A DNA stretch of 64,000 bases, from assembly GCA_001179505.1 (NCBI GenBank), contig CDMY01000411.1:1-64000 (forward strand), read 5' to 3'. The stretch is from Vitrella brassicaformis (lineage: Eukaryota; Sar; Vitrellaceae). This document shows, piece by piece, positions 11,201-23,131 of the stretch (positions are counted from its first letter, which is position 1; each line of letters begins with the position of its first letter). A model generated the notes under the pieces. That model made no database searches, was not told where the DNA came from, and saw only the letters and a list, made by a program, of their open reading frames with translations. The translations under genes and the position numbers were made by a program.

Positions 11201-14200
11201 GGACCCAGTCGATTTGGACCTGATTCGACCCTCTCCGCAAGACCAAGCCAAAGTCAGTCACATCAATCGCCACAAGAACTCCACGCACGCCCTCACGTGA
11301 CGTTTTTGCATCCAAGAACAAGGCCTCTAAGGCTGCGTCCCTAAGACAGGCATGTGCAAAAACATACAATTGTGAGCAAACAGCTTTTCCGGGATGTCTT
11401 ACTGTTTCATTGACTCTTCTTCGTCGAGCAGCATGACCAGAGCTTTGTCCAGGGTGAAGCTGATCGATTCTGTGGACAGCTCTTCCTCCTCCTCACGGAT
11501 TTGTCTGATGATATCCTGCATCACCTGGTCCCTCGCCTCCGGCAACGGCTCCACCTCGCCAGGCTCGGGGTGTTCAGAGAGCATGACCCCCTGGATGGCC
11601 TGTGCTAGCGCGTCTTTCCGCACAGAGCGTCCCTGCTGTCTCTCCATAACCAAGACCTGCTCACGCTCGGCCGGTTTGGGCTCGGCCCTGGTTTCTTCAA
11701 AATACGTCCCACTGCGTCTGCTCGCCTCCTCTGCGAGGACTATCAAGATCTCTTTGGCATCGTCGCCGGCTCCGTCCAGGGCCTCCTGCACTTCCGGTGG
11801 GTAGACGTAGCTTGTTTCGCCGAAGAATTGGACAAGCATTGGTTTTTGCGTAGCCCTGCCGTATTTCTTCAAGCGGTAGCCCTGCGCGTTGCGGAACTCA
11901 GGTTTGCAGAGGGCGTCCTTGATCGGCAGTGCCACCTCTCCCAGCAACGACCCTCCTCCTCCCATCTTTGGGCAGCCAGCCGACCCTCAACACAAGGGCA
12001 CCGAAATCCCTCGGACCTGAGACTTTGATGACGTTCTTGCCGATGTCCGTCTGGGTGAACTGGAAAGACAGCTCATCCACCGGTGACACCTCGACCACAT
12101 CCGCTGCTGCCGTGATTGCGTAGGACGGGACGTGGCGGTCGAGCGGTGGTCCTGTTGGAGCCTGTGGCCCCGTCTCGCGAGAAAACATGCCGAAGCAAGC
12201 CTTCTGAACTCGTCCAAAGAGGTCGGCAACGGCCCTTTTTTGCGGTTGTGCTTCTTCCTCCTGAGGGAATGGCTGAGCTTGGCTGCCAGACAGCTGCTCG
12301 GTGAGGTAGGCTTCAATATAGATATTCATTGCCTTATTGGCCGTGACTGGGATATTCTGAGCCGACTGAATCTGGATTGTGGCCGTCCTCCCGCCGCTCT
12401 CATCATCCTCAACATGGTAATTCAATTGCATAGTCGCGGTTGGCAGGATGGCTGCATTAAGGGACAACGGAATGCGTAGTGGCTCACTTGTTGGCTGGCG
12501 ACGAGATGACAGACTCAGCACCGCTTCAGCCAGACGCGCAGGGTAATCGGTCAGGCTGCTGTCGACAACTCTTAGCAGAATCATGTCCTCCTGTATGCGC
12601 ATTCACAACAAACATACCTTTCAGGCTCTTTCTCGCTCATTCGTTGTCCCTTCTCACCTTCCTCTTAAATGGGAGCTCTAGACTGCATTCTGCCGCTGGG
12701 AATCGTGTGACAGGCCCCTTGTCGACGGTGGGCGTCTGCACCAGATCACTGTCGTTTTCAGGATCGGGCAGCGGCTTGCCGGCCTCGGACAAGAAGGCCA
12801 GTTTGTGCGGCTCGAGGACATAAGCCTCCACAAACACAGGCTCCGGCTCGCTGCGTGCCACGTCCAGCCTTGTCGAGGTCTTCACTGCTGCTGTCCTGAC
12901 CTTGGCCTTCTTCCGGAGCAAGAGGGGCACAAACCCTTGGGTTGGCTCGGCCGTGCTTGCCAGGACTTCGAGCGATGACGGTAGCCCAGCCACCTGAGAG
13001 ATCTGGATCTTAAGCAGTTTGCGACTCGCCACCGTGTCCTTCAGTTCATCCACTTTCTCCAGCAGTTGCGAATCGTGCCACTTACTGATCAGCTCCTTCA
13101 ACTGTGGCGAGACACAACGAGCAAATAAGACCGTCAAGCAGAGAGCATTCTTGTACCCTTTCGCGGCGGTCCTTCGGATTCTCATACCCCCGCAGGCCTG
13201 GCCGGAATCTCTGCACTTGCCGGACAATCAGTGCTGGAACGGACAACACAAAAGGTGATATGTGGGATAACTCCTCATTGTATTTCAGCACCGTTGTCGC
13301 CTGCCCGCTTCATTCGTTCCTCCGCCGACCGACGAATCTCCTCGGCCTGGGCGTCCAGATAGCCTTCCACGACAGACAGGCCCGAAAACTCACTCTCAGT
13401 GTCCAAATCATAATACCCTATAAGAAATCGGACAAACAAAAGAAATCGGAGTCGCCTGGCGTTCCTACCAGGCGCTCCTGTTGGCATCTTCTTCGCCTTC
13501 ACACCGACGTAATATTGCAACGGGCGGATAGCAGCCCTTTGTTGCAGACAAGAATCATACTCGACCGCCAGCTGCCAAGCGAAATCGAGAAATCTACCGC
13601 AGAACTGTATGTGATTTGTTCAATGACACACTTGGGTGGGCGATTTCTTTTTTTGAAAGAGAGCCGAAACCGATGAAATAATGGTTTGAATCCTGACAAA
13701 GAGACAAGCAGTGCATCGTCGGCGAGTTGATGTGATCTACTTTGAAGGCTGAGCGCGTTTCTTTGCTGCATAGTTAGGGTCATCGAGGAAATACAAACGT
13801 AGGAGGTCGTCGTCAGTGATGCGAAATCGGCGGTCTCTCAAGTAGGCCCAGATTGCGAAGATAATGAAGAACAGCCACAGGGCGATTGAAAACCAGAGGC
13901 CAATGTTGTTCCATTGGACGTTTAGAAGAGCATCGAATTGCGTCACGACTCCAATATTGGACTCTTGCAGGACAGACGCCGGGGTCGATGCAAACGACGT
14001 CAGGTGAGAACAGGAGCATTGTAAGCCACCCTGCAATAAGGAAGGCGTCGCACCTCCGAGAGACAGAGGTAGTGCTGCTTACGAGATTGAAAAGCTTCGG
14101 GTTGCATCCTGCTGTTGACCACGACAAGACTCCTCGTCCCAATAGCTGCATTGCGGGAAGTGGTCCAAACTGATCTGGATGCCGTACACCGTCTCGGTCG

Positions 14201-17200
14201 GGAAAGGCTCCTCCTTGACATCGTCGTCTGCTTGCGCATTGCCTGCTGCGTCACTAGAGGTGCCCCTGCCGGCATCGGTTGTGTTCCAGCCTGTGTCTCT
14301 CTCGCGCAGCACGAATTGTCGAGAGAATTCATATCTCCTGTTGGCGTCCCACTTCAGAAAATCAACCAAGGCAGTCAAGTTTCGGCCGTCAGGTCTTGTG
14401 AAGTTTGCAACGTCCAGCTCGAAAGCCGAAGTGCGGCAGACTTTCTCAATCGTCTTGAGTTTTCGTAGGGTGGCGAAGGTGAGGTCTTCAGGCCGACGAA
14501 GGGGATCGCTGAAGACGGCGTTGAGAAAGTCCCAGCTGTATAGCAGAACGATGCAGTCATCCAGAAGGGGACCGATGTCGTAGTCCTCCTTCCACGGAAT
14601 GAAGATCGCAATGCGTCCTGCCGTGCTCCCTGGCTCGACAGCCAACCCACCCTGCACAACAAGCACCACTACGCCGAATGCAGGTCTCTCGTGAATGAGT
14701 TGTTCTGATCACTCTCACCCCTTCCTGGTCCACCAGCCTAAGTGCGACAATGTTGGAATCAACTGTCTCATTTGACTCGGTGGCGAAAGGATTCTCTGTC
14801 CAGCGATTCGCCACTAGGCCCAAGTGGCTGGATGGCTTTGAAGAGGTGTTCTTCTTTGCGGCTATGTTCTCCAGCGTCTTCGAAAAGTCTGGCGGGAGAA
14901 GGAAAGCCTCTTCGACACCAGGGAAGCCCACTGCCTTGTTGTCGATTTTGGTCGGGTCGGCCGCTTCTGCATGCATGTCAATGGTTTCCGTATCGACCAG
15001 CACCGGGTCGGTCACTTCAGCGTCGAGCAAAGTCTTTGCTGCCAGATTACCGACCGTGTCCGCAGCACCGCGTTGCTTGGTGCGGATGTCTCTCTCGCCA
15101 CTTCCTTTTCCACAATTTGATGCGGCACTGAGGAAATCTGTCGATGTCGAGTTCTTCATGTCGACTTTGTACACACCGGGGGAAGTCTGGTAGTCAATGT
15201 CTTCTGCGGCAGAGTTGTTGAGCGCCAGTGACGTGTTGTACAGCATGTCAATGCCACCGCGCTTCGCAAAGTCGGAGAGATCGGACTCGGTCTTGGTGGC
15301 CTTGTTCAGCGTCCTCACATAGTTTGTGCCTTCCTCTGGAGACGTGTCTTCGACACCCTTCAGGGTGCTCACTGTTGCGAGGCCCTTCACCAGAGCGTCA
15401 CTGGCAGCTGGGACAGGCTCATCGGCAGCAGCGTCCCCATCCTCAGCCGTCACCGACCAGGTCGCTCTGTCGACCACAGAGAACAGCTGGGACGGGTTGT
15501 TGCTCTGCGATGACAGCTGATCGACGAGATTCACAACGGCAGCCTTCTCGCTTTGAATGCTGGCGCAGTGTATGACAATCTTGGAGACAATTGGCGCCGA
15601 CACAATGCCCAGCACGTCTCTCGCCCTTCCCATCAGGTAATATGATCCCTCGGAAAAGGTGAACAATGCGGCTGCAGAAAACCTCCAATCGCTAAGCAGC
15701 GTCTCGTCTTCATCAGGTGGCCAGTCGAGAAGCTGCCGGCCCGTCCGCTGTTGGTAATAGTCGAAGAATGTCATACCGCTGGAATCAAAGTTCCACGTCT
15801 CATTGCCGAGGACGAGTGTGCTGATGCTCCACATCGAAAACTCGAGGGGCAAGTCGGCATCTCTCCAGTCGAGATGAGTGATCTGGAACTGGGTCTGCAG
15901 AGAAATGCCTGGGGGACAATAGACAGAGAGCAGATGCGCAGTCACTTATATCTTTCAAGCTCACCTTGTGAGGGCTGCACATCGAGTGTGCCGAATGTTG
16001 GAGGGGTGTTCACGGGCAGAGAAGGGCTTACAGAGCCGTAGGTCTCCCCTGCCTCATCGCCGAGAACAAAGTGAAACACGTAGACGTTGCCTGCGGTGAA
16101 CTCAGCTGCTGGGACGCTCGTCCAGAAGTACTCATAGTCCCACGATTCGCTGCTGTCGTGATAGAAGCCCGTCACTTGTGCTTGGCTTTGCAGCCTTCTG
16201 CGCTTCGCGTCTTTACGTGATCGGCGGTTGTGCTGTGCATCCGTAAGACGCCTTCTACTGTCAGCCGTCTGGAAGAGATCCCCGGCGCGGCCACTCAGGG
16301 GAGGCGGCTGGGAGGGATCCCATTTTTTGGTTGGCAAAACAGTAGGGCGATCTAGCGCTTTCCATCCTGAAATGTCCATGAGACCTCCGAGGACGTGTGT
16401 GTGTCTGATGTGCAAATCTTCCTTCGACTCACCGATTAGCTCTTGCCACTGGCAGCTGGTAGCATTATTGACGTCCATGGGGACCTTTGCTATCAGTGTC
16501 AGACTGCTGATGGAAGATATCTTGTTCGGCAAGGCTTGAAACGTGACATACGGTGCCGGCGCGTCTTCTCTGTCAGAACGAGACAGAGGAGACCAATTGT
16601 GCAGCTCCACCTATTGTTGCATGGTCATGTACCGCACTTGAATGCGAATTGCACCTCCAGGACCGCTTCTGAGCTCGTCAAGCTGAGCTCTTCGCTGATT
16701 TCCTTTCGTCGTATCCGAAGCGAGAAGCGAAAGACACTTCCTGGAAAAGGGGAGTACTGCTTCGGAAGCGAAAATCCCGTCCTAGCATCGCTTGGTTACC
16801 TGGGGAGAATGTATTCGCAGGGAATTCGAGCGAGCTCGTCGAATTGCTTGGATCAAAGACAGCAGTTGGACACTCGTCGCCTAGGACATTTCCATAGAAG
16901 TCAACCGCCCCATCTGTCCAAGTGATGTCGAGACACGCCCTGCAGCCGCACAAACATGCATACGAAGTGTCATGTCTCTTCCCTATTGTATCTGTCTGAA
17001 GGCCAAGAGGCGAAGTCTACCAGAAGAAGTCATAGTCGTCCTCCGATAACATCCCTGTCATGGTCTCTGGCACCATGGGATCAAAGCTGCCTGATGAGTC
17101 GAGCTGGAACTGTCAGAGAGAGAACACAAAAGAGGCAGACGTGACTTGCGAGGCACGAACGAGAGCCTACCGGGCATTGGATGCCAACAGTCACTCTCTT

Positions 17201-20200
17201 GGCGCCGTTGATGAACGGGATCGGCGCTGAGGGAAGCACCTGCATCGGCCGCAGATGCTTTTGCTCCAGGATGCTTTCTTACTGCCCAGACCTTGATGCT
17301 AAATACGTTTGAAACCACAATGTCCAGATTCGGCTGCAAGTCCTTTTCTTCAAGCGTGTAGCCAGCTATATAGCAGGAAAGCCAGAGTCGTTGGCGTGCC
17401 GATGAAGTTGTTCTGTTCACTTACCGAGGACCCGGAAGGTGTAGTCTCTCCCGGCTGCCAGCTGGAATGGCGCAATTTTGGCCAATCCTGGGTTGCCTCC
17501 GATAGTTGCTTCCATGGGGAATGGCTCGTCGACGCCGAGCTCCTCCCACTTGAATCGCGAAGGGATCTGGCCAGAATCGCACACCAGAGCCTGACCATTC
17601 GCTGAAGGACAAGAGAGACAGGACAGCTCATGCGTATCCACAGGAGTTCCTTTAGCGAGGCTCGAATCACCTGCTTCCAAAATAGACAATGTCTCGACAG
17701 CCAGCACCACGAAATCCGACACTGAAATCAAGAAAACATCTGCAAGCGACTCGCTGCCCCCTCGCTTCTTTCTTACCGTTCACGACCTGGCTCACGGGGG
17801 TCTGAGGCACTATCATCGGCACAGGGAAGTCCACATATTTCACCTGAAGAATTCTCAGCCACAGGCCCGATGAGACGTCTGCTGATGAGTGAATATATTA
17901 GTATGCTCACTTGAACATCCATCCGCGAGGAGATCCCCAGCTCATTGGTGCCCTTGACACGAAACGTGTATGATGACCTGTTGGACTCCGCGACGCAATC
18001 TCTGTGAACAAGTTGATCGATCAGCGTGAGCACAGAGAAAGACGCACTCTCGCATACGTGTTGGCACTTACGCGAATGGCCTGTCGTCCAATACGTCTTC
18101 CCGCATGACCGCCGCACCGACGATGGCCGAACTCATATCCTTATCGTCCACACACAGCAACAGCGCCGAGTTTGAAGTCGCATCTGTGTCTCACTGTTGT
18201 TGTTACTCTGAAGTCTTCCAGGACTCTTGTGAGGCTGTCGGCATGCGATTGGCCACAGGGCGAGTCGATGCATGACCAGTCAATGGCGAGCGGCCTCATG
18301 CCGCCCCGCGACTCCGATGCGTCCATCCGCAGTTCGCCGTTGCAGCCCACCACTGACTGTGTCTTGAGCTTCATGGTCGGCGGCACCACCATGTCGGGAT
18401 TCTCGAGCAACACCTCCTGCTCCTCATTGAACTCATTCTTGTAGCTCTGATGACAAAGAGTGAGTGAGTGAGACAGCTACTTGATCGACTGTTTGCTTGT
18501 TTGGCTGTTTGGTTGTCACCTGCGTGTCGCCGGGGGGGCAGTCTGTACTTCTCAAAATTCAGCCCGATGATGCCGCCGATCAGATTCACCCTCAGTCCGC
18601 TCTGCAGGAAGCATAAAAGCGCATGCGTATCGCTATTCAATTCGTCCATATATATATGAATATTTGGTTGTCGATCGAGAGAGATATGGACAGGTGGCTT
18701 GATGACTGCCACGAGCACGACGAATCGTTGCCGAACTGCAGTCGACACCGACTCGTGCGTGGGTGCGGAATCGTTGTGCCTTCCTTGACTCACCCACCCA
18801 GTTTGTAGCATTGCTAAAGAAGAAGTTGCAGTCGGTGGGCTTGCTCTCATCGACCGGCGAGTTCGTCTCGATGTCAAACAGCGCGTCCACAAACGCCAAG
18901 TCATCCGTCAGCCTGCGCCCAGAAAGGGAAGGAAATTGAAACGTCCGACATTGCCTGTTTTCCCACTTGTCTGATGTCTTTTAACGTACTTGAAGCGGAC
19001 TATTTTGGGTGCCTCTGGGATGACACATGATTTGACTCTCCCCTGCACCGGCGAACAACCCAGCTCCGGCCGCACCGACTGCACACACGCGTCGAAACAG
19101 TACACTGAAACAAAACACAAGACGAAGGAAGAGTGTTGACCAGGTTTAGAGGTCCAGTGGATAAACGCTCGTCTCAGCTTGCTTACACAGTTGCGGGGGC
19201 GGCGGCGGCAGCGGTTTCATGCTGGTTGTGGAGCAGGCAAACCCGTCATCTAAGATGTAGCCGCATATCTGGCACCACAGAAAGGCACTCACAGTTTTGC
19301 ACACTTGCTTGCTTCGTGTAATGTACCGGGATGCATTGCTCGTAGGACGTGCCAAAGACAGAGAACACACGCTGACAGTTCCAGCCCTCTTCAACCTGAA
19401 TATGTGAAATCGAGCCAAGTAATGGGCTAGTCATCGGCTGGTATGTATTTCTCTGCTATATGTTTGACCGCGCAGAAGGGCGAGCAGCCATCAAGCTTGA
19501 ACAGATTGCCGTCATCTGCCGCACACACCCCTCATTCAACCCTTGCTGTCCCTGCATAGCAGCACACCTACCGCATTCTTCGCCCAGGTCAGTCTCAAAC
19601 TTGAGAGTGTCGCCGCATCGCGCGCCAGGCTCGACAAACAAGTCATAGAGGCGCACCGGCTGACCCAGGTTGTTGCTCGGAGACACCACGCCGGGGTACC
19701 TCAGGTCCTCACACCACAGATACACATCCCAGGATATCGGCGTCCAGGTGCTGAACACTGCCACGTGGCTGCAAGCCAACTTACACATAGAAGGAGACAT
19801 CCATAGATTGCTTCTGCACACACCTGGCGGGCTGATCAACGTGGTCCCCTCTCCCTTTGCCCGTCCATACGATGGGTTCTTGTTCCAGTGCCCCGCGGCC
19901 AGCCGGCTCTCTCGTCCACCCCTCTGCGATGAGAGCGTGGTTGACGAGCCGTGTCGCATAGCCTGGCGATGGGGGCTGGCGGATCGTGCAAAGCAGCTGG
20001 TTGGACATTCTGACTTCGATGATGGCTTGGAAGTTCTCGTCGTCCGTGTAGCGATAGGTGGTCGAGGGATACTCCGCCTCAGGGTCGAATCCCATGCCGG
20101 GCAGCACAGCCTCTATGTCCATCTAAACCGACAAGCAGCAATCCGCCAGCTTCCCCTTCAGACTTATCTTCATGCTCTTGCCTGTCTCCCGGTTGGCCTC

Positions 20201-23035
20201 GAGTCTTCCACCGCTCGGATGCACGTAATGCCGCCGATTCTCGACGCTTCCTGCGCGACGATGAGGTTTTGTCTATCCAGCTCAAGCACGACATCAGGCG
20301 GCGGGGCGGGCGAGGCAGCGGCACTGTACAGATAGAATCGGCTGGCGTAGTCGCCGCTGTCAGCCCGCCTGTCGATCAGGGGCACCAGCGTGCTGTTGAG
20401 CCGGCCGAGAATCCAGCCGCTGCCCGGCGCGATGAAGTGAGCAGGAGCCACCGGCAGCTGCCCAGGTGATGTGGGCAGCAAGGCGAAGTCGAATTCCTCA
20501 TTGACATAGCTCTCTGGCGCAGGCGCCATGGGACCCTTTTCATCCTCGTTCTGTGTCAGTTGGAATGTCCATGTGAAGTTGACCTGATAGGGCGCCTTAT
20601 CATAGCTGCACACCCGACTGGCCTGCTCGCCAACACCCAACTCCTGCCAGCAAACAAGACGAAATGTTCCGTGCGTCAGTGCATCACGCGTTCTTACCAC
20701 TAAGTGCAGGTGTGCCTCGCCAGCCGCTCCAGGGTAGAAGGGGTCGTATGAGTCCTGAAGAGAGCTGTCGTCGTATAGGAGGGCGTGCACCTCGTGGAAG
20801 ACGGGATTGGACATGACAGCTGCTGTCCTGAAAGGCACCGCTGACTCGACCAACACCGCAGCTTCCTGAGGGCTCTGCACCAGGTCATCTTCCGCGTCCT
20901 CACTGCCCTCACGGCCATCGCTGTAGTCGGCATCCCACATCTGGACCTCTGAATCATTGGTGGCGGCAGCGTAGGGAGTGTTCCAATTCAATGACACGCC
21001 AACAATAGCCGCTGTTGTGAAAAGCAGACACCATTCGATGTGCTGTGCGCCTTCCGCACGCGTGTCTCACATTGTGTATCGTCGATGGCAGTCGCGTTGG
21101 CTGCACGGGAGACGTAGTATACGTCCAGCAGCGAGTCCAGTGCCGTCACAGCGAATGCATCGACCACATTGCCGAGGCCATCAACGCCCGACACCCTAAA
21201 CTGACGGTCCTTGAACCGAATGTCTATGTCCTGAATGTGCACGCGAGTTGACAACAAATCACCCTGTCATGTCACTCTCACCTTAAATCTCCCGTTGGTC
21301 CGAATGGTCACAATTCTTAAGATCGATGGCCTGACAGGAGCACACCGAAATGCAGGAGTCCATGTAAGGGGTCTTGCTGCACATGCATTCCCACCACACG
21401 TCCTCTGATCCTGGTGGTCTCCCGGGCTCAACAGTGATAGCTAGACACAATGAAGAAGGAGCAGACAATAGCAGCACGTGTACAAGTTCCGCACCCACCC
21501 GGCCAGACAATGCCGACGATCCTGTGGTGGTCCTCATCGAATTGAAGACCCTGCATATCGAGGCAGAGGGTAATTTGTGGGCTCGCCACGCATTCATACT
21601 GCGAGAGGGTGCTGCAGCGGACGATGCCACTCGAGACTGCAGACGACACAGACAGGCACCTTCATTCCCACGAGCTAAATACTCTCGTGTGCGCAGTGAA
21701 GGTTGTAGACACATCCATCCATACATTGGCAGGGACGAGTGTGTCTCCAGGTTGACGTATGCTGCCTTGAGATACCAGCGGAAGGCAAACTGAGGTGGCA
21801 GCACATCGGATGGGCTCACGTACTTGGTGGCGTTGACAAGGAAGGGTATCGACGGGTTGACTGTCTGCATGAAAGAAGGATGCACGAGGCTCGCGAGCTG
21901 CTAGCGTGGCTCGATTACCGAGTCGTCCGCAACACCGACGACTGACCACCAAATACTCCTCTGGGTGGAAAGGAAAGAATAGCAATTGTGTACCGTTACC
22001 GTAGAACTCACCCACGGATCGAAAGCGGCTCTGCCCGGGAGGAAGGCCCCATCATAGCGGACATACACTGAGTACCGAGACGTCGAGTCAGGCGCGAGTC
22101 CGCCACACAGCTGACCCCATGCCTTCCCCAGATATGCGGATGACGCCCACGGCACCTGGCTGTAGTATTCTGGATTGCACTCATACGAGCAACCTGACGA
22201 CGGCTCAGTGTCAGTCCCATTCCCCGCCGTTTTGTTCGCCTGTGGGCCGTCAGAGTCGCTCTCGTGGCGCGAGAGTCCTGTGAATGTATGGTTGCAGTAA
22301 CAGAAGTAGAGTGTCTTGTCTGGGGCACGACCAGGGATCAGAATCCTCTGCTGCGGGTTGGCGAACTGGATGAAGGGATTCACAGTCATCATGGCCACCC
22401 TGTAGCCTTGGTTGAAGCACTCCCTCACGCACGCAAGAGGATTCCCGCTGCAAGCAGAGTTTGTTTGCTATACATGCGTCTACCATGAGTGTGTCGTGTG
22501 TGTACCTGTTGTCAAACGTTTGGGCGAGTGGCGTGCCCCACCAAAACCGCCTGTACTTGAGCAGCTTGATGCCCACCTTGATGATCTCTGACTCTGTCGG
22601 CCCGTCAACCGATGTCTCATTCTCTGTCTTGAGCGGGCGGAAGTCGCTCAGCGTGGGAGGCAACAGCGCACTCTGCTTGTAGCAACCAACTGATATCCAC
22701 TCATCTGTGAAGATGCTCGACATACAATCTAAATCGAGAAGAGGTGGCTATATCGAATCTCACCTACCGAGAGGAGGTCCGGGTGCTTGGCCCATCTCCT
22801 CTTCGGTGCTCGTGAAAAGCCCTCCATCGTCGCCCGTCGAGGTGGGAAAAGCATCGAGCGACGAGACCATGGAGAGTCCCCCCTCATGGATAAGCCGCGA
22901 CAGCCTCGTCTCACCGATGTCAAGCCATTCATAGCCTGCAACTCCCTGCAGGCCACGGCCCACCGGCGGCGAACGCGTGCGACGAACCGATAAAATGACT
23001 AGGCACACGGTCCAAAGCAACTTGAAGAGAAGCAT
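8219..23035 (-). CDS. Giant WSC-REJ-GPS membrane receptor, polycystin-1-like
   Basis: I read the whole minus strand from ATG 23035 to TAG 8219 as one many-exon gene. Order along the protein: signal peptide (MLLFKLLWTVCLVILS); WSC domain (next feature); cysteine-bearing extracellular exons; a REJ-like region at ~16-18.4 kb with the REJ signature VVGCNGELRMDASESRGG and a following W-S-C; a Ser/Thr/Asn-rich pre-GPS segment at 14.7-15.9 kb; the GPS motif at ~14.0-14.15 kb; TM1 (GLWFSIALWLFFIIFAIWAY, ~13.9 kb); C2-like cytosolic segments at 11.4-13.2 kb; a hydrophilic Glu-rich stretch at 10.3-11.4 kb; TM2 (~9.8 kb); a loop; TM3 (VWVAIFSIVFSVPVPMLL) and TM4 (LGFCYLFWCLFFLLMFC) near 8.6-8.8 kb; and a cytosolic tail. 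WSC, REJ and GPS together are known from polycystin-1/REJ proteins, which act in sensing and gamete recognition. There is no clear PLAT domain and there are far fewer than 11 helices. Two frame breaks (see findings) mean it could be an assembly-damaged or decaying gene. Splitting into two genes is possible but less likely. Confidence 0.65.
11400..13230 (-). other. C2-like cytosolic region of the giant receptor
   Basis: Three stretches read like C2 beta-sandwich strands: LLKIQISQVAGLP with VFVEAYVL (12.8-13.1 kb), TATIQIQSAQNIPV with MNIYIEAYL (12.3-12.45 kb), and SLLGEVALPIKDAL (~11.9 kb). The last matches the G-E-V/I-x-I-P-L end strand typical of C2 domains. Calcium-binding aspartates are not obvious, so these may be lipid- or protein-binding rather than Ca-dependent. 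They occupy the place where polycystin-1 carries a PLAT domain. The assignment is by pattern only. Confidence 0.45.
13985..14150 (-). other. GPS/GAIN cleavage motif of the giant receptor
   Basis: The exon beginning after CTTATTGCAG encodes GGLQCSCSHLTSFA, the C-terminal half of a canonical GPS motif with the cleavage-site H-L-T. The preceding exon encodes QCSYWDEES in one frame and SWSTAGCNP in the next frame, the other half of the motif. TM1 follows about 25 residues after the HLT, as expected for a GAIN/GPS receptor that self-cleaves just outside the membrane. Confidence 0.7.
22020..22733 (-). other. WSC domain of the giant receptor
   Basis: Two exons carry the WSC pattern: WISVGCYKQ at the start; L-A-C-V-R-E-C-F followed by GYRVAMM; the hallmark CYCN; a C-S-Y-E-C pair; then GQLCGG and YSVYV at the end. 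WSC modules are putative carbohydrate-binding units found in polycystin-1 and in fungal and algal wall sensors. The position just after the signal peptide matches its place near the N terminus in such receptors. Confidence 0.75.
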
Positions 23036-23131
23036 GATCCCTGCGATATCGCCCCCATGCGCCCACGGATTTATGTTTGCGATTGGCGAGGATATTGCCG
23101 ACTGTTTCTATCACAACCCGATTATTTTCAT

